A stretch of 64,000 nt of DNA from Veillonellaceae bacterium. GTDB lineage: Bacteria; Bacillota; Negativicutes; Veillonellales; Negativicoccaceae. This document shows, in pieces, positions 1 to 8,651 of the stretch; the first letter of the stretch is position 1; each line of letters opens with the position of its first letter. The DNA lies in NCBI GenBank assembly GCA_022771805.1, contig JALELM010000012.1:1-64000 (forward strand), given 5' to 3'. A program made the position numbers and the translations under genes. Below the pieces are notes generated by a model. It saw only the letters and a list, made by a program, of their open reading frames with translations. It did not search any database and was not told where the DNA came from.

Positions 1-801
1 ACGCTCCATAACTACCGCGTAGCCTTCCGCGCCTCGCCCGGCTTACTCGACTTACCGCTTGCCAAAATCAAACACGCCGACGTCCTCGCCGCCGTGCGCT
101 CGTGGGATGTCAAGCCGCTAACGGCCGTTAACCGGCTTAGCCTCTTGTCTCGCGTATTTAATCACGCCATCAAGCCCTACCGGCTCCTGGTGGTCAACCC
201 GACAGCCGACATCAAAGTGCGCGTTGAGAAACAACGCAAGGTCAAAGCCCTCACCGCCGACGCGCTCGAAGCGTTTCTTGCCAAAGTGGAGGCGGAAGCC
301 CCGCCCGCGTTTGTCATTATCTGCCAACTTGCAGGCCTTGCCGGCTTGCGCCTTTCGGAAGCCCTCGGCCTTACGTGGTCGGATGTCGACTTCCCCGCCG
401 CAACCATCACCGTCTCCGGCCAGCTCGGCCGGAACGGCAAACAGCGCACGCCGCCAAAATCGGCGAACGGCTACCGCACCATACCCGCCCCGCCGCGGCT
501 CCTCGCCGCCCTCGCCGCGTACCGGCGGGAAACGATACCGCACATAAACGGCCTAGTCGTTGGTAACGCTATCGCGCGCAATACCGTGTTAGTGTGTATG
601 CGCCGATACGCCAATCGCGCCTTCACGCTCCACGCGCTCCGGCATACGTACGCGACGACCCTGCTAGCTAATGGCGTCGATGTGCGCACAGTCGCCGCCC
701 TCATCGGCGACGATGTAAAAACCGTCCTGTCGACGTATATTCACTATACAGACGACATGCGGGCGCAGGCCGCGGCCGACATAAAAAAGATTTTTGGCTG
801 A
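1..801 (+). CDS. Tyrosine recombinase/phage-type integrase, 5' end cut by the window edge
   Basis: The reading frame is open from base 1 and ends at TGA 799-801, so only the C-terminal ~266 residues are present; GTG at 94 is internal, not a start. The catalytic domain shows the conserved set: Arg I in GLRLSEALGLTW, the beta-hairpin Lys in PPKSANGYRTIP, the HxLRHT box (HALRHTYATTLLANG) and the nucleophilic Tyr in STYIHYTD. This is the integrase family of phages and integrative elements (breaks and rejoins DNA through a 3'-phosphotyrosine). No other mobile-element gene follows on the right, so this is either the end of an integrated element lying to the left or a remnant. Family assignment is secure; the element type is not. 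Confidence 0.9.
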   Translation, partial: TLHNYRVAFRASPGLLDLPLAKIKHADVLAAVRSWDVKPLTAVNRLSLLSRVFNHAIKPYRLLVVNPTADIKVRVEKQRKVKALTADALEAFLAKVEAEAPPAFVIICQLAGLAGLRLSEALGLTWSDVDFPAATITVSGQLGRNGKQRTPPKSANGYRTIPAPPRLLAALAAYRRETIPHINGLVVGNAIARNTVLVCMRRYANRAFTLHALRHTYATTLLANGVDVRTVAALIGDDVKTVLSTYIHYTDDMRAQAAADIKKIFG

Positions 802-823
802 AATTTTTGCCGAATTTTTGCCG
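802..823. repeat. Tandem 11-bp direct repeat after integrase
   Basis: AATTTTTGCCG occurs twice head to tail (802-812 and 813-823), starting right after the integrase stop codon. Short direct repeats beside an integrase gene can be arm-type binding sites or part of an attachment site. No second copy of the motif was noticed elsewhere in the window, so an att site is only a possibility. Confidence 0.5.
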
Positions 824-832
824 AAAAGAACA

Positions 833-856
833 AAAGCCCCCTAATTTAGGGCGCTT
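833..856. terminator. Imperfect hairpin after integrase
   Basis: AAGC-c-CCCTAA pairs with TTAGGG-c-GCTT around a very tight loop. On the minus strand the right arm is followed by TTTTGTTCTTTT, on the plus strand only by a weak T-rich stretch. Probably the terminator of the integrase transcript, with modest strength. Confidence 0.45.
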
Positions 857-857
857 C

Positions 858-885
858 TTGCGTTATTCCTTAATTGTGTTATAAT
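858..885 (+). promoter_or_regulatory. Sigma-70-type promoter for the M20 amidohydrolase
   Basis: -35 TTGCGT (858-863), 16-bp spacer, -10 TATAAT (880-885). The predicted start point lies just before the ribosome-binding site AAGGAGG (892-898), so the leader is very short. Confidence 0.65.
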
Positions 886-905
886 TTCACCAAGGAGGCG
901 ATATT

Positions 906-2009
906 ATGGCTCGCGAACAAGAGTTCAAAGAATATTTACACACGATCCCGGAATTGGGATTCCAAGAAAAGCAAACCGCCGCCTTCGTTGCCAACATATT
1001 GCGCGAAGCGGGGTATGAAGTCACCGAGGGTCTCGGCGGCAAAACGGGCGTTGTCGGCGTAATCGACAGCGGTGTCCCGGGGCCGGTCGTCGCCGTCCGG
1101 GCGGATATGGACGCACTCGGCCATATCGTTGACGGCGAACACGTTGCCATCCACAGCTGCGGTCACGACGGCCACACGTCCATGGCGCTTGCGGCGGCGG
1201 AAGTCATCGCGCAGGAAGGTCGCGTGAAAAAAGGCAAACTGAAGATGATTTTCCAGCCGGCGGAAGAAATCGGCCAGGGCGCGTACTCGATTATCGACAG
1301 CGGTGTGCTCGATGATGTCGAATATTTCTTCGGTCAGCATGTCCGTCCGATCCAGGAAGCAAAGCTCGGCCAGGGGATTGCCGCATTGTACTACTCCGCC
1401 AGCACGACTTGGGAAGTGGAAATTCACGGCCAGCGTGCCCACGGCGCCCGCCCGCATCTCGGCCACAATGCCTTGAGTGCGGCGGCGGTGATGATCCTTG
1501 CCGCCGGACAGATCCAATGCAATCCGGAAAAATCCTACAGCGCGAAAGCCACCCGTTGTCTTTGCGATGCCGGCGTGACCAATGCCATTCCGGATCTCGC
1601 CCGCGTCGCTTTCGATATGCGCGCCGGCGACAATGAAACCATGGCCGAACTGAAAGAACGAATGAAAACAGCGATCGAAGGCGCCGTTCAAAGCTGCGGC
1701 TGCACATGCGAAATCAAGACGCTGATCGACCTGCCGGCCGCCGTCTACGACGAGGGCATGTGCCGTCTGCTCGAGGAATCCATCCGCGAAGTCCTCGGCG
1801 AAGAAAACACCCTGCCGGCACAAACGACCCCGGGCGGCGAAGATTTCTGCTGCTATGTCGTCGCCAAGCCGCATCTGAAAGTCGGCTTCTACGGTCTCGG
1901 CGCCGATCTGACACCGGGTCTGCACCAGCCGGATATGACGTTCGATCCCAAGGCGTTGACCTACGGCAAGAATATCATTCTGACCGCAGTCGGCAAATTG
2001 CTCGGTTGA
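906..2009 (+). CDS. M20 family metallo-amidohydrolase (aminoacylase/hippurate hydrolase type)
   Basis: A 367-residue cytosolic di-metal hydrolase of the M20D group, which removes acyl groups from N-acyl amino acids or cleaves related amides. Metal-ligand motifs are visible: SCGHDGHTSM (residues ~84-93), the catalytic pair in PAEEIGQGA (~123), GQHVRP, PGGEDF and the C-terminal GLHQPDM. Length is a little below the usual 380-400. The start is fixed by AAGGAGG seven bases upstream. The gene stands alone between its own promoter and a strong bidirectional terminator. The exact substrate cannot be told from sequence. Confidence 0.88.
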   Translation: MAREQEFKEYLHTIPELGFQEKQTAAFVANILREAGYEVTEGLGGKTGVVGVIDSGVPGPVVAVRADMDALGHIVDGEHVAIHSCGHDGHTSMALAAAEVIAQEGRVKKGKLKMIFQPAEEIGQGAYSIIDSGVLDDVEYFFGQHVRPIQEAKLGQGIAALYYSASTTWEVEIHGQRAHGARPHLGHNALSAAAVMILAAGQIQCNPEKSYSAKATRCLCDAGVTNAIPDLARVAFDMRAGDNETMAELKERMKTAIEGAVQSCGCTCEIKTLIDLPAAVYDEGMCRLLEESIREVLGEENTLPAQTTPGGEDFCCYVVAKPHLKVGFYGLGADLTPGLHQPDMTFDPKALTYGKNIILTAVGKLLG

Positions 2010-2019
2010 GTTCGCATTG

Positions 2020-2056
2020 AAAAAGACGCATTCTCCCCCGGAGAATGCGTCTTTTT
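2020..2056. terminator. Bidirectional Rho-independent terminator
   Basis: A perfect 17-bp stem, from AAAAAGACGCATTCTCC to its complement, with a CCC loop and T-runs on both strands. It separates the convergent amidohydrolase gene and trpS. Confidence 0.93.
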
Positions 2057-2072
2057 GTTGTCATTATTCGTG

Positions 2073-3056
2073 TTAGCGTTGCAGCCCCATCGCTTCGCAG
2101 GCTTTCCGATACGTGGCGGAAGCCTTTGCCTGTGCTTTCGCCGCCCCGTCGTCCAGGATGCGCTGCAATTCCGGGCTGTCGAGCAGTTCCCGATACCGTT
2201 CCCGGATCGGCCGCAACTCGCCCACCACCAGATCCGCCACGTCCGCCTTCAGCGTGCCGTAGCCCTGCCCGGCATAATCCGCCGCCAACTGATCGAACGT
2301 ACGCCCCGACAGTGCCGCATGGATCGAAAGCAAGTTCGACACGCCCGGCTTATTCTCCTTGTCGTAACGAATTTCTCCGTCCGAGTCCGTCTGCGCTCGT
2401 TTGATCTTTTTCACGATCATATCGTCTTCGTCGCCGAGATAGATCGAAGCCATCTGGTTGTCATCCGATTTCGACATCTTGCTCGTCGGGTTCTGCAGGC
2501 TCATCACGCGCGCCCCGCCCTCCGGCGCAAACATCTCCGGAATCGTAAACACTTCACCGTAGCGGTAGTTGAACCGCTCCGCCAACGTCCGGGTAATTTC
2601 GATATGCTGCCGCTGATCTTCGCCGACCGGCACCAACTTCGCCTGATACAGCAGGATATCCGCCACCATCAGGCACGGATAGGCCATCAGGCCGTACGGG
2701 ATCGATTCGCCCGCCTTTTTCGCCTTGTCTTTGTACTGCGTCATGCGTTCCATCTCGCCGACATAGGCCAGTGTCGTCATGATCCACCCGAGCTGCACAT
2801 GCTCCGGCACTTCCGACTGCACGAACAGCGTGACCTTCTCGGGATCAAGCCCCGCGGCGATGTAGAGCGCCGCCAGTTCCGTCGTGCGCCGGCGCAATTC
2901 CTTCGGATCCTGCGGTACCGTGATCGCATGCTGATTTACCACGCAATAGTAGCACTCATGCGTATCCTGGAAGCGCAGAAAACTTTTCAATGCGCCGAGA
3001 TAATTTCCCAAAGTCAAATTGCCGCTGGGCTGAATTCCTGAAAATATTACGTCCAT
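2073..3056 (-). CDS. trpS: Tryptophanyl-tRNA synthetase
   Basis: Class I aminoacyl-tRNA synthetase that charges tRNA-Trp. The 327-residue length is normal. The HIGH-equivalent PSGNLTLGNYLG lies at residues 10-21 and KMSKS is intact (SKMSKSDDN). The start ATG follows AGAGGAG. It lies 19 bases downstream of glmS in the same direction, so the two are probably co-transcribed; there is no T-box-like leader between them. Confidence 0.97.
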   Translation of the reverse strand: MDVIFSGIQPSGNLTLGNYLGALKSFLRFQDTHECYYCVVNQHAITVPQDPKELRRRTTELAALYIAAGLDPEKVTLFVQSEVPEHVQLGWIMTTLAYVGEMERMTQYKDKAKKAGESIPYGLMAYPCLMVADILLYQAKLVPVGEDQRQHIEITRTLAERFNYRYGEVFTIPEMFAPEGGARVMSLQNPTSKMSKSDDNQMASIYLGDEDDMIVKKIKRAQTDSDGEIRYDKENKPGVSNLLSIHAALSGRTFDQLAADYAGQGYGTLKADVADLVVGELRPIRERYRELLDSPELQRILDDGAAKAQAKASATYRKACEAMGLQR

Positions 3057-3075
3057 GGTATCTCCTCTTTGCTTC

Positions 3076-4905
3076 TTACTCTACCGTGACGGATTTCGCC
3101 AAATTGCGCGGTTTATCCACATCCGTACCGCGCGTAATCGCCGCATAATAGGCCAGCAGCTGCAACGGCAGCACCGCCAGAATCGGCGCCACGAAACGAT
3201 GCGTCCGCGGAATCCGGATCGCGTGCCGGACGAAATGATCCAACTCCGGATCATCCTCGAAACCGATGCCGATCACGATCGCTTCCCGCGCGCTCACTTC
3301 CTGAATATTGCTGTACATCTTCTCTTTTACCGCATCCTGCGTCACGAGCGCGATGATCGGCGTGCCCGACACGACCAATGCCAGCGTGCCGTGCTTCAAC
3401 TCGCCGCCCGCGTATGCTTCCGCATGAATGTAGGAAATTTCTTTCAGCTTGAGCGAGCCTTCCATCGCCACCGCATAGTCAATGGAACGGCCGATGAAGA
3501 ATACATCCTCGGCAAAACCGTAGTTCTTGGCGAAGGTCTTCAAATCATCGACATCTTCCAAAATCTGGTGGCATTTTTCCGGCACCGCCAGCAAATCCCG
3601 CACGATCGCCTCTTCCTCCGCGTGCGACAACTTGCCGTTGATGCGCCCCATGTACACCGCCAGCAACAGCAGCGCGATGACCTGTGTCGTGTACGCCTTC
3701 GTCGAAGCGACGGAGATCTCCGGCCCCGCCATCGTGTAGACGACGGCATCCGCCTCCCGCGCGATCGACGAACCGACCGTGTTCGTAATCGCCAGACTCC
3801 GCGCCCCGAGACGTTTCGCCTCTTTCAGCGCTGCCAGCGTGTCGCTCGTCTCGCCCGACTGACTGATGACGATGCAAAACGTCGCTGCATCCGTCAGCGG
3901 CTCGCGATACCGGTACTCCGAAGCGATGTCCACCTCTACCGGAATCCGGGCGATCTGTTCGATGTAGTACTTGGCAACCAGCCCCGCATGGTACGCCGTA
4001 CCGCAGGCCGTGATCAAAATCTTGCGAATCCCCTGCAAATCTTCCGGCCGCCAACCGAGCTCGTCAAAATACACTTCCTGCGTATCCCGGCGAATATGCA
4101 TCGCCATCGTGTCGCGGATCGCTTTCGGCTGCTCGTAAATTTCTTTCAACATGAAATGCTCGTAGCCGCCCTTTTCCGCCGCGGCCGCCGACCAATCCAC
4201 ATGGTGCACTTTCTTGTCCACCGGCCGGCCTTCCCGATCGATCACTCGAACCGCCGCCGCAGTCACGACCGCAATTTCCCCGTCATTCAAGATATACGTA
4301 TCCCGCGTCCGCGCAATAATCGCCGGAATATCCGACGCGATGAAATTCTCCCCTTCACCGAGACCGATGATGAGCGGATTATCCTTCTTCGTGCAGATCA
4401 AGGTATCCGGGAAATCCCGATTCATGAATGCCAACGCATACGAACCTTCCACCGTCGCCAGCACTTTCCGTACCGTCTCGAGAAAATCTCCCGTATCCAG
4501 TTCCTCACAAAGATGCGCGATGACTTCCGTATCCGTCTCCGAAACGAATACATGCCCCTTGGCCTGTAAATCCCGTTTCAGTTCCATAAAATTCTCAATG
4601 ATGCCGTTATGCACGACAACATAATGATTGTGTTCATCTCCATGCGGATGCGCATTCACATCCGACGGCCGCCCGTGCGTCGCCCAACGCGTATGCCCGA
4701 TACCGATATGACCGTGCACCGGACGCTCCTGCAAATACGCCGTCAGATTGGCAATCCCGCCTACTTTCTTGCGGATCTCGATCCGATCGTCCGTATAACA
4801 GGCAACCCCGGCCGAATCGTAGCCGCGATATTCCAGTTTCGTCAGACCTTCGATCAGAAACTCTGCCGCATCCTGAAATCCCACATAGCCGACAATACCG
4901 CACAT
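3076..4905 (-). CDS. glmS: Glutamine--fructose-6-phosphate aminotransferase
   Basis: Makes glucosamine-6-phosphate from fructose-6-phosphate and glutamine, the first step towards UDP-GlcNAc, peptidoglycan and LPS. At 609 residues it is full length. The N-terminal nucleophile Cys2 is present (MCGIVGYVG), followed by the class II glutaminase domain (~1-220) and two SIS sugar-isomerase domains; the C-terminus DKPRNLAKSVTVE is typical of the family. RBS AAAGGAGG precedes the ATG. The 5' leader from the predicted start point is only about 50 bases, too short for the glmS ribozyme found in many Firmicutes. Confidence 0.97.
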   Translation of the reverse strand: MCGIVGYVGFQDAAEFLIEGLTKLEYRGYDSAGVACYTDDRIEIRKKVGGIANLTAYLQERPVHGHIGIGHTRWATHGRPSDVNAHPHGDEHNHYVVVHNGIIENFMELKRDLQAKGHVFVSETDTEVIAHLCEELDTGDFLETVRKVLATVEGSYALAFMNRDFPDTLICTKKDNPLIIGLGEGENFIASDIPAIIARTRDTYILNDGEIAVVTAAAVRVIDREGRPVDKKVHHVDWSAAAAEKGGYEHFMLKEIYEQPKAIRDTMAMHIRRDTQEVYFDELGWRPEDLQGIRKILITACGTAYHAGLVAKYYIEQIARIPVEVDIASEYRYREPLTDAATFCIVISQSGETSDTLAALKEAKRLGARSLAITNTVGSSIAREADAVVYTMAGPEISVASTKAYTTQVIALLLLAVYMGRINGKLSHAEEEAIVRDLLAVPEKCHQILEDVDDLKTFAKNYGFAEDVFFIGRSIDYAVAMEGSLKLKEISYIHAEAYAGGELKHGTLALVVSGTPIIALVTQDAVKEKMYSNIQEVSAREAIVIGIGFEDDPELDHFVRHAIRIPRTHRFVAPILAVLPLQLLAYYAAITRGTDVDKPRNLAKSVTVE

Positions 4906-4963
4906 AAAAGTGCCTCCTTTACTAGCGCGCCCTGCGCGTATACTCTTTCCCTATATCCCCATA

Positions 4964-4992
4964 ATTGTATCGTAAACCGTGAATAATATCAA
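4964..4992 (-). promoter_or_regulatory. Promoter of glmS-trpS
   Basis: On the minus strand: -35 TTGATA (4987-4992), 17-bp spacer, -10 TACAAT (4964-4969). Confidence 0.7.
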
Positions 4993-5006
4993 ACCGCACG
5001 CAAGCA

Positions 5007-5034
5007 AAAACACACCGGCGCACCGATGTGTTTT
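5007..5034. terminator. Terminator downstream of the frameshifted membrane-protein gene
   Basis: Stem AAAACACACCGG / CCGATGTGTTTT with loop CGCA, T-rich on both flanks. It ends the minus-strand transcript just upstream of the glmS promoter. Confidence 0.85.
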
Positions 5035-5038
5035 CCCT

Positions 5039-5909
5039 TTATCTGTACTTGTCGCCGACCGGCCCCCGGAGAACGATCAGGCGGATAAGCCGAACCGAAG
5101 CCGCCAGCAGGAACAAATCGACGATCATCATCAGCAGGAACAGCCGCAGCAACTCCACCGACGGCAAAAAATCCGCCCCGTTGGCGATCAGGATATACTC
5201 ATACGTCCAGCGTGCGCCCAGGTAAAGCATCAGCCCCGCCACCACGGCAATAACCTGCGTGACAAAGGAACCCGGCTGCCGCCAAATGAACATCAGCGGG
5301 AACGCAATCGCCGCCAACAGCACTTCCAAATCCCGCATCAGCGTGAACAATACCATACCCCCCCGTCGATGCGAGCGCGGAGACCGTCCCCGTCAGATAG
5401 GAATCCGCAAAGTAAAAGCCGCAAAGATAACAGATCGGAATCGCGTTCGGCAAGACCCCGACAATCAGCGCGAGAATGAGGTATGCCTGCAGCCAGCCCG
5501 TCACGCGCCGCACGCCCCACCAAATGGACTGCCCCACCGCCGAGATCCCAAACAGCTGCAAGTACATCTGCGCGGCGGCGATCAAGGCACAGAACCCGGG
5601 CCCGTAAGTCTGCCACAGCAGGTGCTCATAATTCCAGAACAACCGCTGCGCTCCGTACATGACGGCAAAGCCGCAAAGCCACAACAGCGTGAACACCAAG
5701 ACACCCTGCCAGCGCAGGTTCTTATCTTTTTCCCACCACCGTCCGCAGGCCATCGGCACCAGCCAACCCAACAAAGAGAAGGCATAAAAGGCATAATACA
5801 CAGACAGCGGCGTATGCCATAAATACAGCCCCAACGGTATCGGCATCGCCATCAGCCAATACGCGGTCACCCGCAACAGCATCGACTTACGCATACGTGC
5901 TTCCGGCAT
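5039..5909 (-). pseudogene. Polytopic membrane protein, split by a +1 shift in a G7 run
   Basis: Read on the minus strand from ATG 5909 (RBS AAGGAGGA), the frame encodes several hydrophobic segments and then runs out of frame at seven consecutive G (5358-5364 as C on the plus strand). Six G would give ...LASTGGMVLFTLMRDLEV... and continue through further membrane helices to the stop at 5039, for a protein of about 290 residues. The continuity of the hydrophobic pattern across the joint shows this was one gene. No known family was recognised. The cause may be a real mutation, a switchable (phase-variable) tract or a base-calling error. Extended -10 promoter and terminator are both in place. 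Confidence 0.75.
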
Positions 5910-5931
5910 ATTCTCCTCCTTAGTACAGAAT

Positions 5932-5940
5932 ATTATAGCA
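5932..5940 (-). promoter_or_regulatory. Extended -10 promoter of the membrane-protein gene
   Basis: Minus strand TGCTATAAT (TGn plus TATAAT), about 10 bases upstream of the RBS; no good -35 is seen. Confidence 0.55.
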
Positions 5941-6060
5941 CAGCAATCCGCTACTCCCGTAACATAAGAATTAAAATAAATAAAAAGCGAATCATCGGCT
6001 GCGAGCACGCCCCGCCGCGCGTTTCTCCGAGCGACTTGCCGCGGCCGAACGCCGCCGTTG

Positions 6061-6069
6061 TGATATAAT
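6061..6069 (+). promoter_or_regulatory. Extended -10 promoter of the DEAD-box helicase gene
   Basis: TGATATAAT, i.e. TG plus one base before TATAAT (6064-6069). No convincing -35 hexamer at the right spacing. Confidence 0.5.
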
Positions 6070-6127
6070 CTAATCGAATGACTACATGATAACTACACCT
6101 GACCATACTACCGAAAAGGAGACTGCC

Positions 6128-7420
6128 ATGGCTACATTTACCGGTCTGGGAATCATCCCGCCGCTTGCCGCGCCGTTGGAGCGCAAGGGCATTCGGGTAC
6201 CGACCGCAATCCAAATCCAAGCGATCCCGAATATCTTCAAAGGACGGGATATTCTCGCCCAAAGCCGCACCGGCACGGGCAAAACACTCGCCTTCCTGCT
6301 CCCCCTGCTGCAACAGGTGCGGCGGGACGAAGCGAAAGAACAAGTCCTCATCCTGACCCCGACGCGGGAACTGGCGCGGCAAATCTATGCCGTAGCCCGG
6401 CCGCTGGCGGAAGCGATCGGCGTCGATGCGATAAACGTAACCGGCGGCGCCACGCTCGAAAACCAGCTGGCAAAACTGAAACGCCGCCCGCATGTCCTCA
6501 TCGGCACGCCGGGACGCCTCCTGGATCACCATCACCGCGGCACCGTCACCTTGACATCCGTCCGCCAGATCGTCCTCGACGAAGCGGATCAGATGCTCGC
6601 CCTCGGCTTTCTCGCCGAAATCCGCGCGCTGCTCGCTGCCACGGCGAAAAGCCGGCAACTGCTGCTCTTCTCCGCCACCCTGCCGCAAAACGTACGCAAC
6701 CTCGCCCGCTCCGTCATGCGCAGCCCGGTGACACTCACGGCGGACGCCGGCGGCGATGTCATCCTCGATGCGATCGAGCAACGCATCTACATGCTGCGGG
6801 AAGAAGACAAAACGGAGTTTCTGCAACAACAGCTGCAGGAATTCAACCCCTACCTGGCGATCATCTTCTGCAACACGAAGGAACGAGCCGCGCAGCTCAC
6901 CGCCGAACTGGCGCGCGCGGGACTGCCCGTCGAAGAATTGCACGGCGACCTGTCACAAAGCACCCGCAATCGCATCCTGCGCGAATTTGCCAAGGGGCGC
7001 TTCCCCTACCTCGTCGCTTCCGATATCGCCGCCCGAGGCATTGATATCGAAGGCGTCTCCCACGTCTTCAACTACGATGTACCCGGCGATGTGGACTACT
7101 ACATCCATCGCATCGGTCGTACCGGCCGCGCCGGCGCAACGGGACTTGCCGTGACCTATGTCACGGACAAAGACATCGGCCGCCTGCGGCGCATCGAAGC
7201 GCGCATCGAGCAGCCGCTCGTCAAATATGACCGCGAAGGCAATGTGAAAATCCGCCGCGGCCGCCCGAGAAAAACGCGCGCCATCCTGCCCGGAGACTAT
7301 CAGCCGACCAAGGAAAAAGCGCACAAACAACAACACGGCGGCACCAATACCCGCCGCCGCAAAGCCAAACCCACCCCCGAACGCAAACGCAAAACAAAAA
7401 GAGGAAAACGGAGCCGCTAG
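6128..7420 (+). CDS. DEAD-box ATP-dependent RNA helicase
   Basis: Superfamily 2 RNA helicase of 430 residues that remodels RNA or ribonucleoprotein at the cost of ATP. All motifs are present in order: Q motif, AQSRTGTGKT (I), PTRELARQ (Ia), TPGRL (Ib), DEAD (II), SAT (III), IIFCNT (IV), ASDIAARGID (V) and HRIGRTGRAG (VI). The last ~60 residues form a Lys/Arg-rich tail, common in CshA-type proteins and likely to bind RNA. ATG 6128 is chosen over the in-frame ATG at 6086 because AAAAGGAG stands just before it. A small hairpin (7410-7428) without a T-run covers the stop codon, so read-through into the next gene is possible. Confidence 0.95.
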   Translation: MATFTGLGIIPPLAAPLERKGIRVPTAIQIQAIPNIFKGRDILAQSRTGTGKTLAFLLPLLQQVRRDEAKEQVLILTPTRELARQIYAVARPLAEAIGVDAINVTGGATLENQLAKLKRRPHVLIGTPGRLLDHHHRGTVTLTSVRQIVLDEADQMLALGFLAEIRALLAATAKSRQLLLFSATLPQNVRNLARSVMRSPVTLTADAGGDVILDAIEQRIYMLREEDKTEFLQQQLQEFNPYLAIIFCNTKERAAQLTAELARAGLPVEELHGDLSQSTRNRILREFAKGRFPYLVASDIAARGIDIEGVSHVFNYDVPGDVDYYIHRIGRTGRAGATGLAVTYVTDKDIGRLRRIEARIEQPLVKYDREGNVKIRRGRPRKTRAILPGDYQPTKEKAHKQQHGGTNTRRRKAKPTPERKRKTKRGKRSR

Positions 7421-7448
7421 ACGGCTCCGGAGATAATAAGGAGATCCC

Positions 7449-8613
7449 ATGAAAATCTTGGCTGTCCGCATGGACAAAATCGGTGACACCATCCTTTCCG
7501 TCCCCGCCTTCAACACCTTGCGCCGCATGTATCCCGACGCGCACCTGACGATCCTCACCAATGCCTACAGTGCGCCTGTTTTGCAACGCCTGCAGCTTGC
7601 CGATGAGTTTATTATTCATCGCCTCGGCGCGGAAGATACTACCATTAAGACCGTAAATGACGGGCATTACGATCTGTTGGTCGCGTTGCACGATATCAAA
7701 GAAACGGCGCAACTGTGCAAACATTTCACGATTCCAAAAAGTCGGTCCTTGGCGGCCGCCGCAGCAAAACAGGAGTGCCTATCCGGACGGATTCCCCCAA
7801 AACCGACTGCATTATGAAGATCTGTCGCTGATCCGGCATGAAACGGAATACACGCTGGAGATCATTCGTCACCTCGATCCCGAGTTGTACGAAACACACC
7901 GCACCTTGGATTTTCACCTGACTTTGCAGCCGGCTGAAGACTTGCGCGCCGCACATTTCATCGAAGAGCACGACCTGTGTGCGCCGCTCCTCTTTGTCAC
8001 CCCCGCCATCGACGTCTCCGGACTCACGCTTGCCCCTGCGGACTGGGCGCGCGTCCTGCGGGAATTCCACGCTCGGCAACCGGACTGGCAAATCGTTTTG
8101 GGTTGCTATCGGCCGGAAACGGCGGCAAACGCCACACCGTTCGCTCGCACTGCCGACAGCGAGTGTGAACTCTGCCTCCAAATACAGCAGCAGCTGACTT
8201 TCCCGACACATCTTTTCGTCAATTCCGACAGTTTCTTCTATACCTTGGCGATGATCAAACGCAGCACACTTTTTCTCGGCCCGAGTACGGCAACCTTTCA
8301 CGCCGCTTGGACGCAAGGCGTTCCCGCGGTCGGTATTTTCGGCAACGAACCGAATCATTGCAAAGAACGCTGGGGAATTCTCACCGGCCGCGGCGCGCAC
8401 CTGGTCATGAACGAATGCAAGGATTACGCCCGTACCGGCTCCCGCCCGCTACGTCGCTTGCGCCGGCTGCGATACAGCATAAAAAAGCGGCTGCACAAAC
8501 TATACTATGGCGAGTTTCGCCCCAAAATGTACTACAGCCGTTTTGATACGCAAAAGGCACAAGAACTGCAACAATTGCTGACCCGAGTCTGTCAACGTAT
8601 TCTCTCGGAATAA
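7449..8613 (+). pseudogene. Glycosyltransferase family 9 (heptosyltransferase-like), frameshifted
   Basis: The N-terminal part (from ATG 7449, RBS AAGGAG) has the GT9 opening ILAVRMDKIGDTILSVPAF and ends prematurely near 7817. The C-terminal part continues in another frame to 8613 with the nucleotide-sugar-binding half (FLGPSTATFHAAWTQGVPAVGIFG). Removing one A from the A5 run at 7736-7740 gives the smooth join ...FTIPKVGPW... . The family adds heptose or similar sugars to the LPS core. It lies 28 bases after the helicase gene. Either a recently broken gene or a one-base sequence error. Confidence 0.8.
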
Positions 8614-8650
8614 AAAGAAGTCCCGCCGCACGGCGAGACTTCTTTTTATT
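8609..8650. terminator. Bidirectional terminator between convergent GT9 genes
   Basis: Stem AATAAAAAGAAGTC..GCCG / CGGC..GACTTCTTTTTATT with T-rich ends on both strands. Confidence 0.9.
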
Positions 8651-8651
8651 T

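Noticed and set aside
4906..4963. glmS ribozyme upstream of glmS
   Set aside because: The leader between the predicted start point and the ATG is only about 50 bases, too short, and the ribozyme core is not visible.
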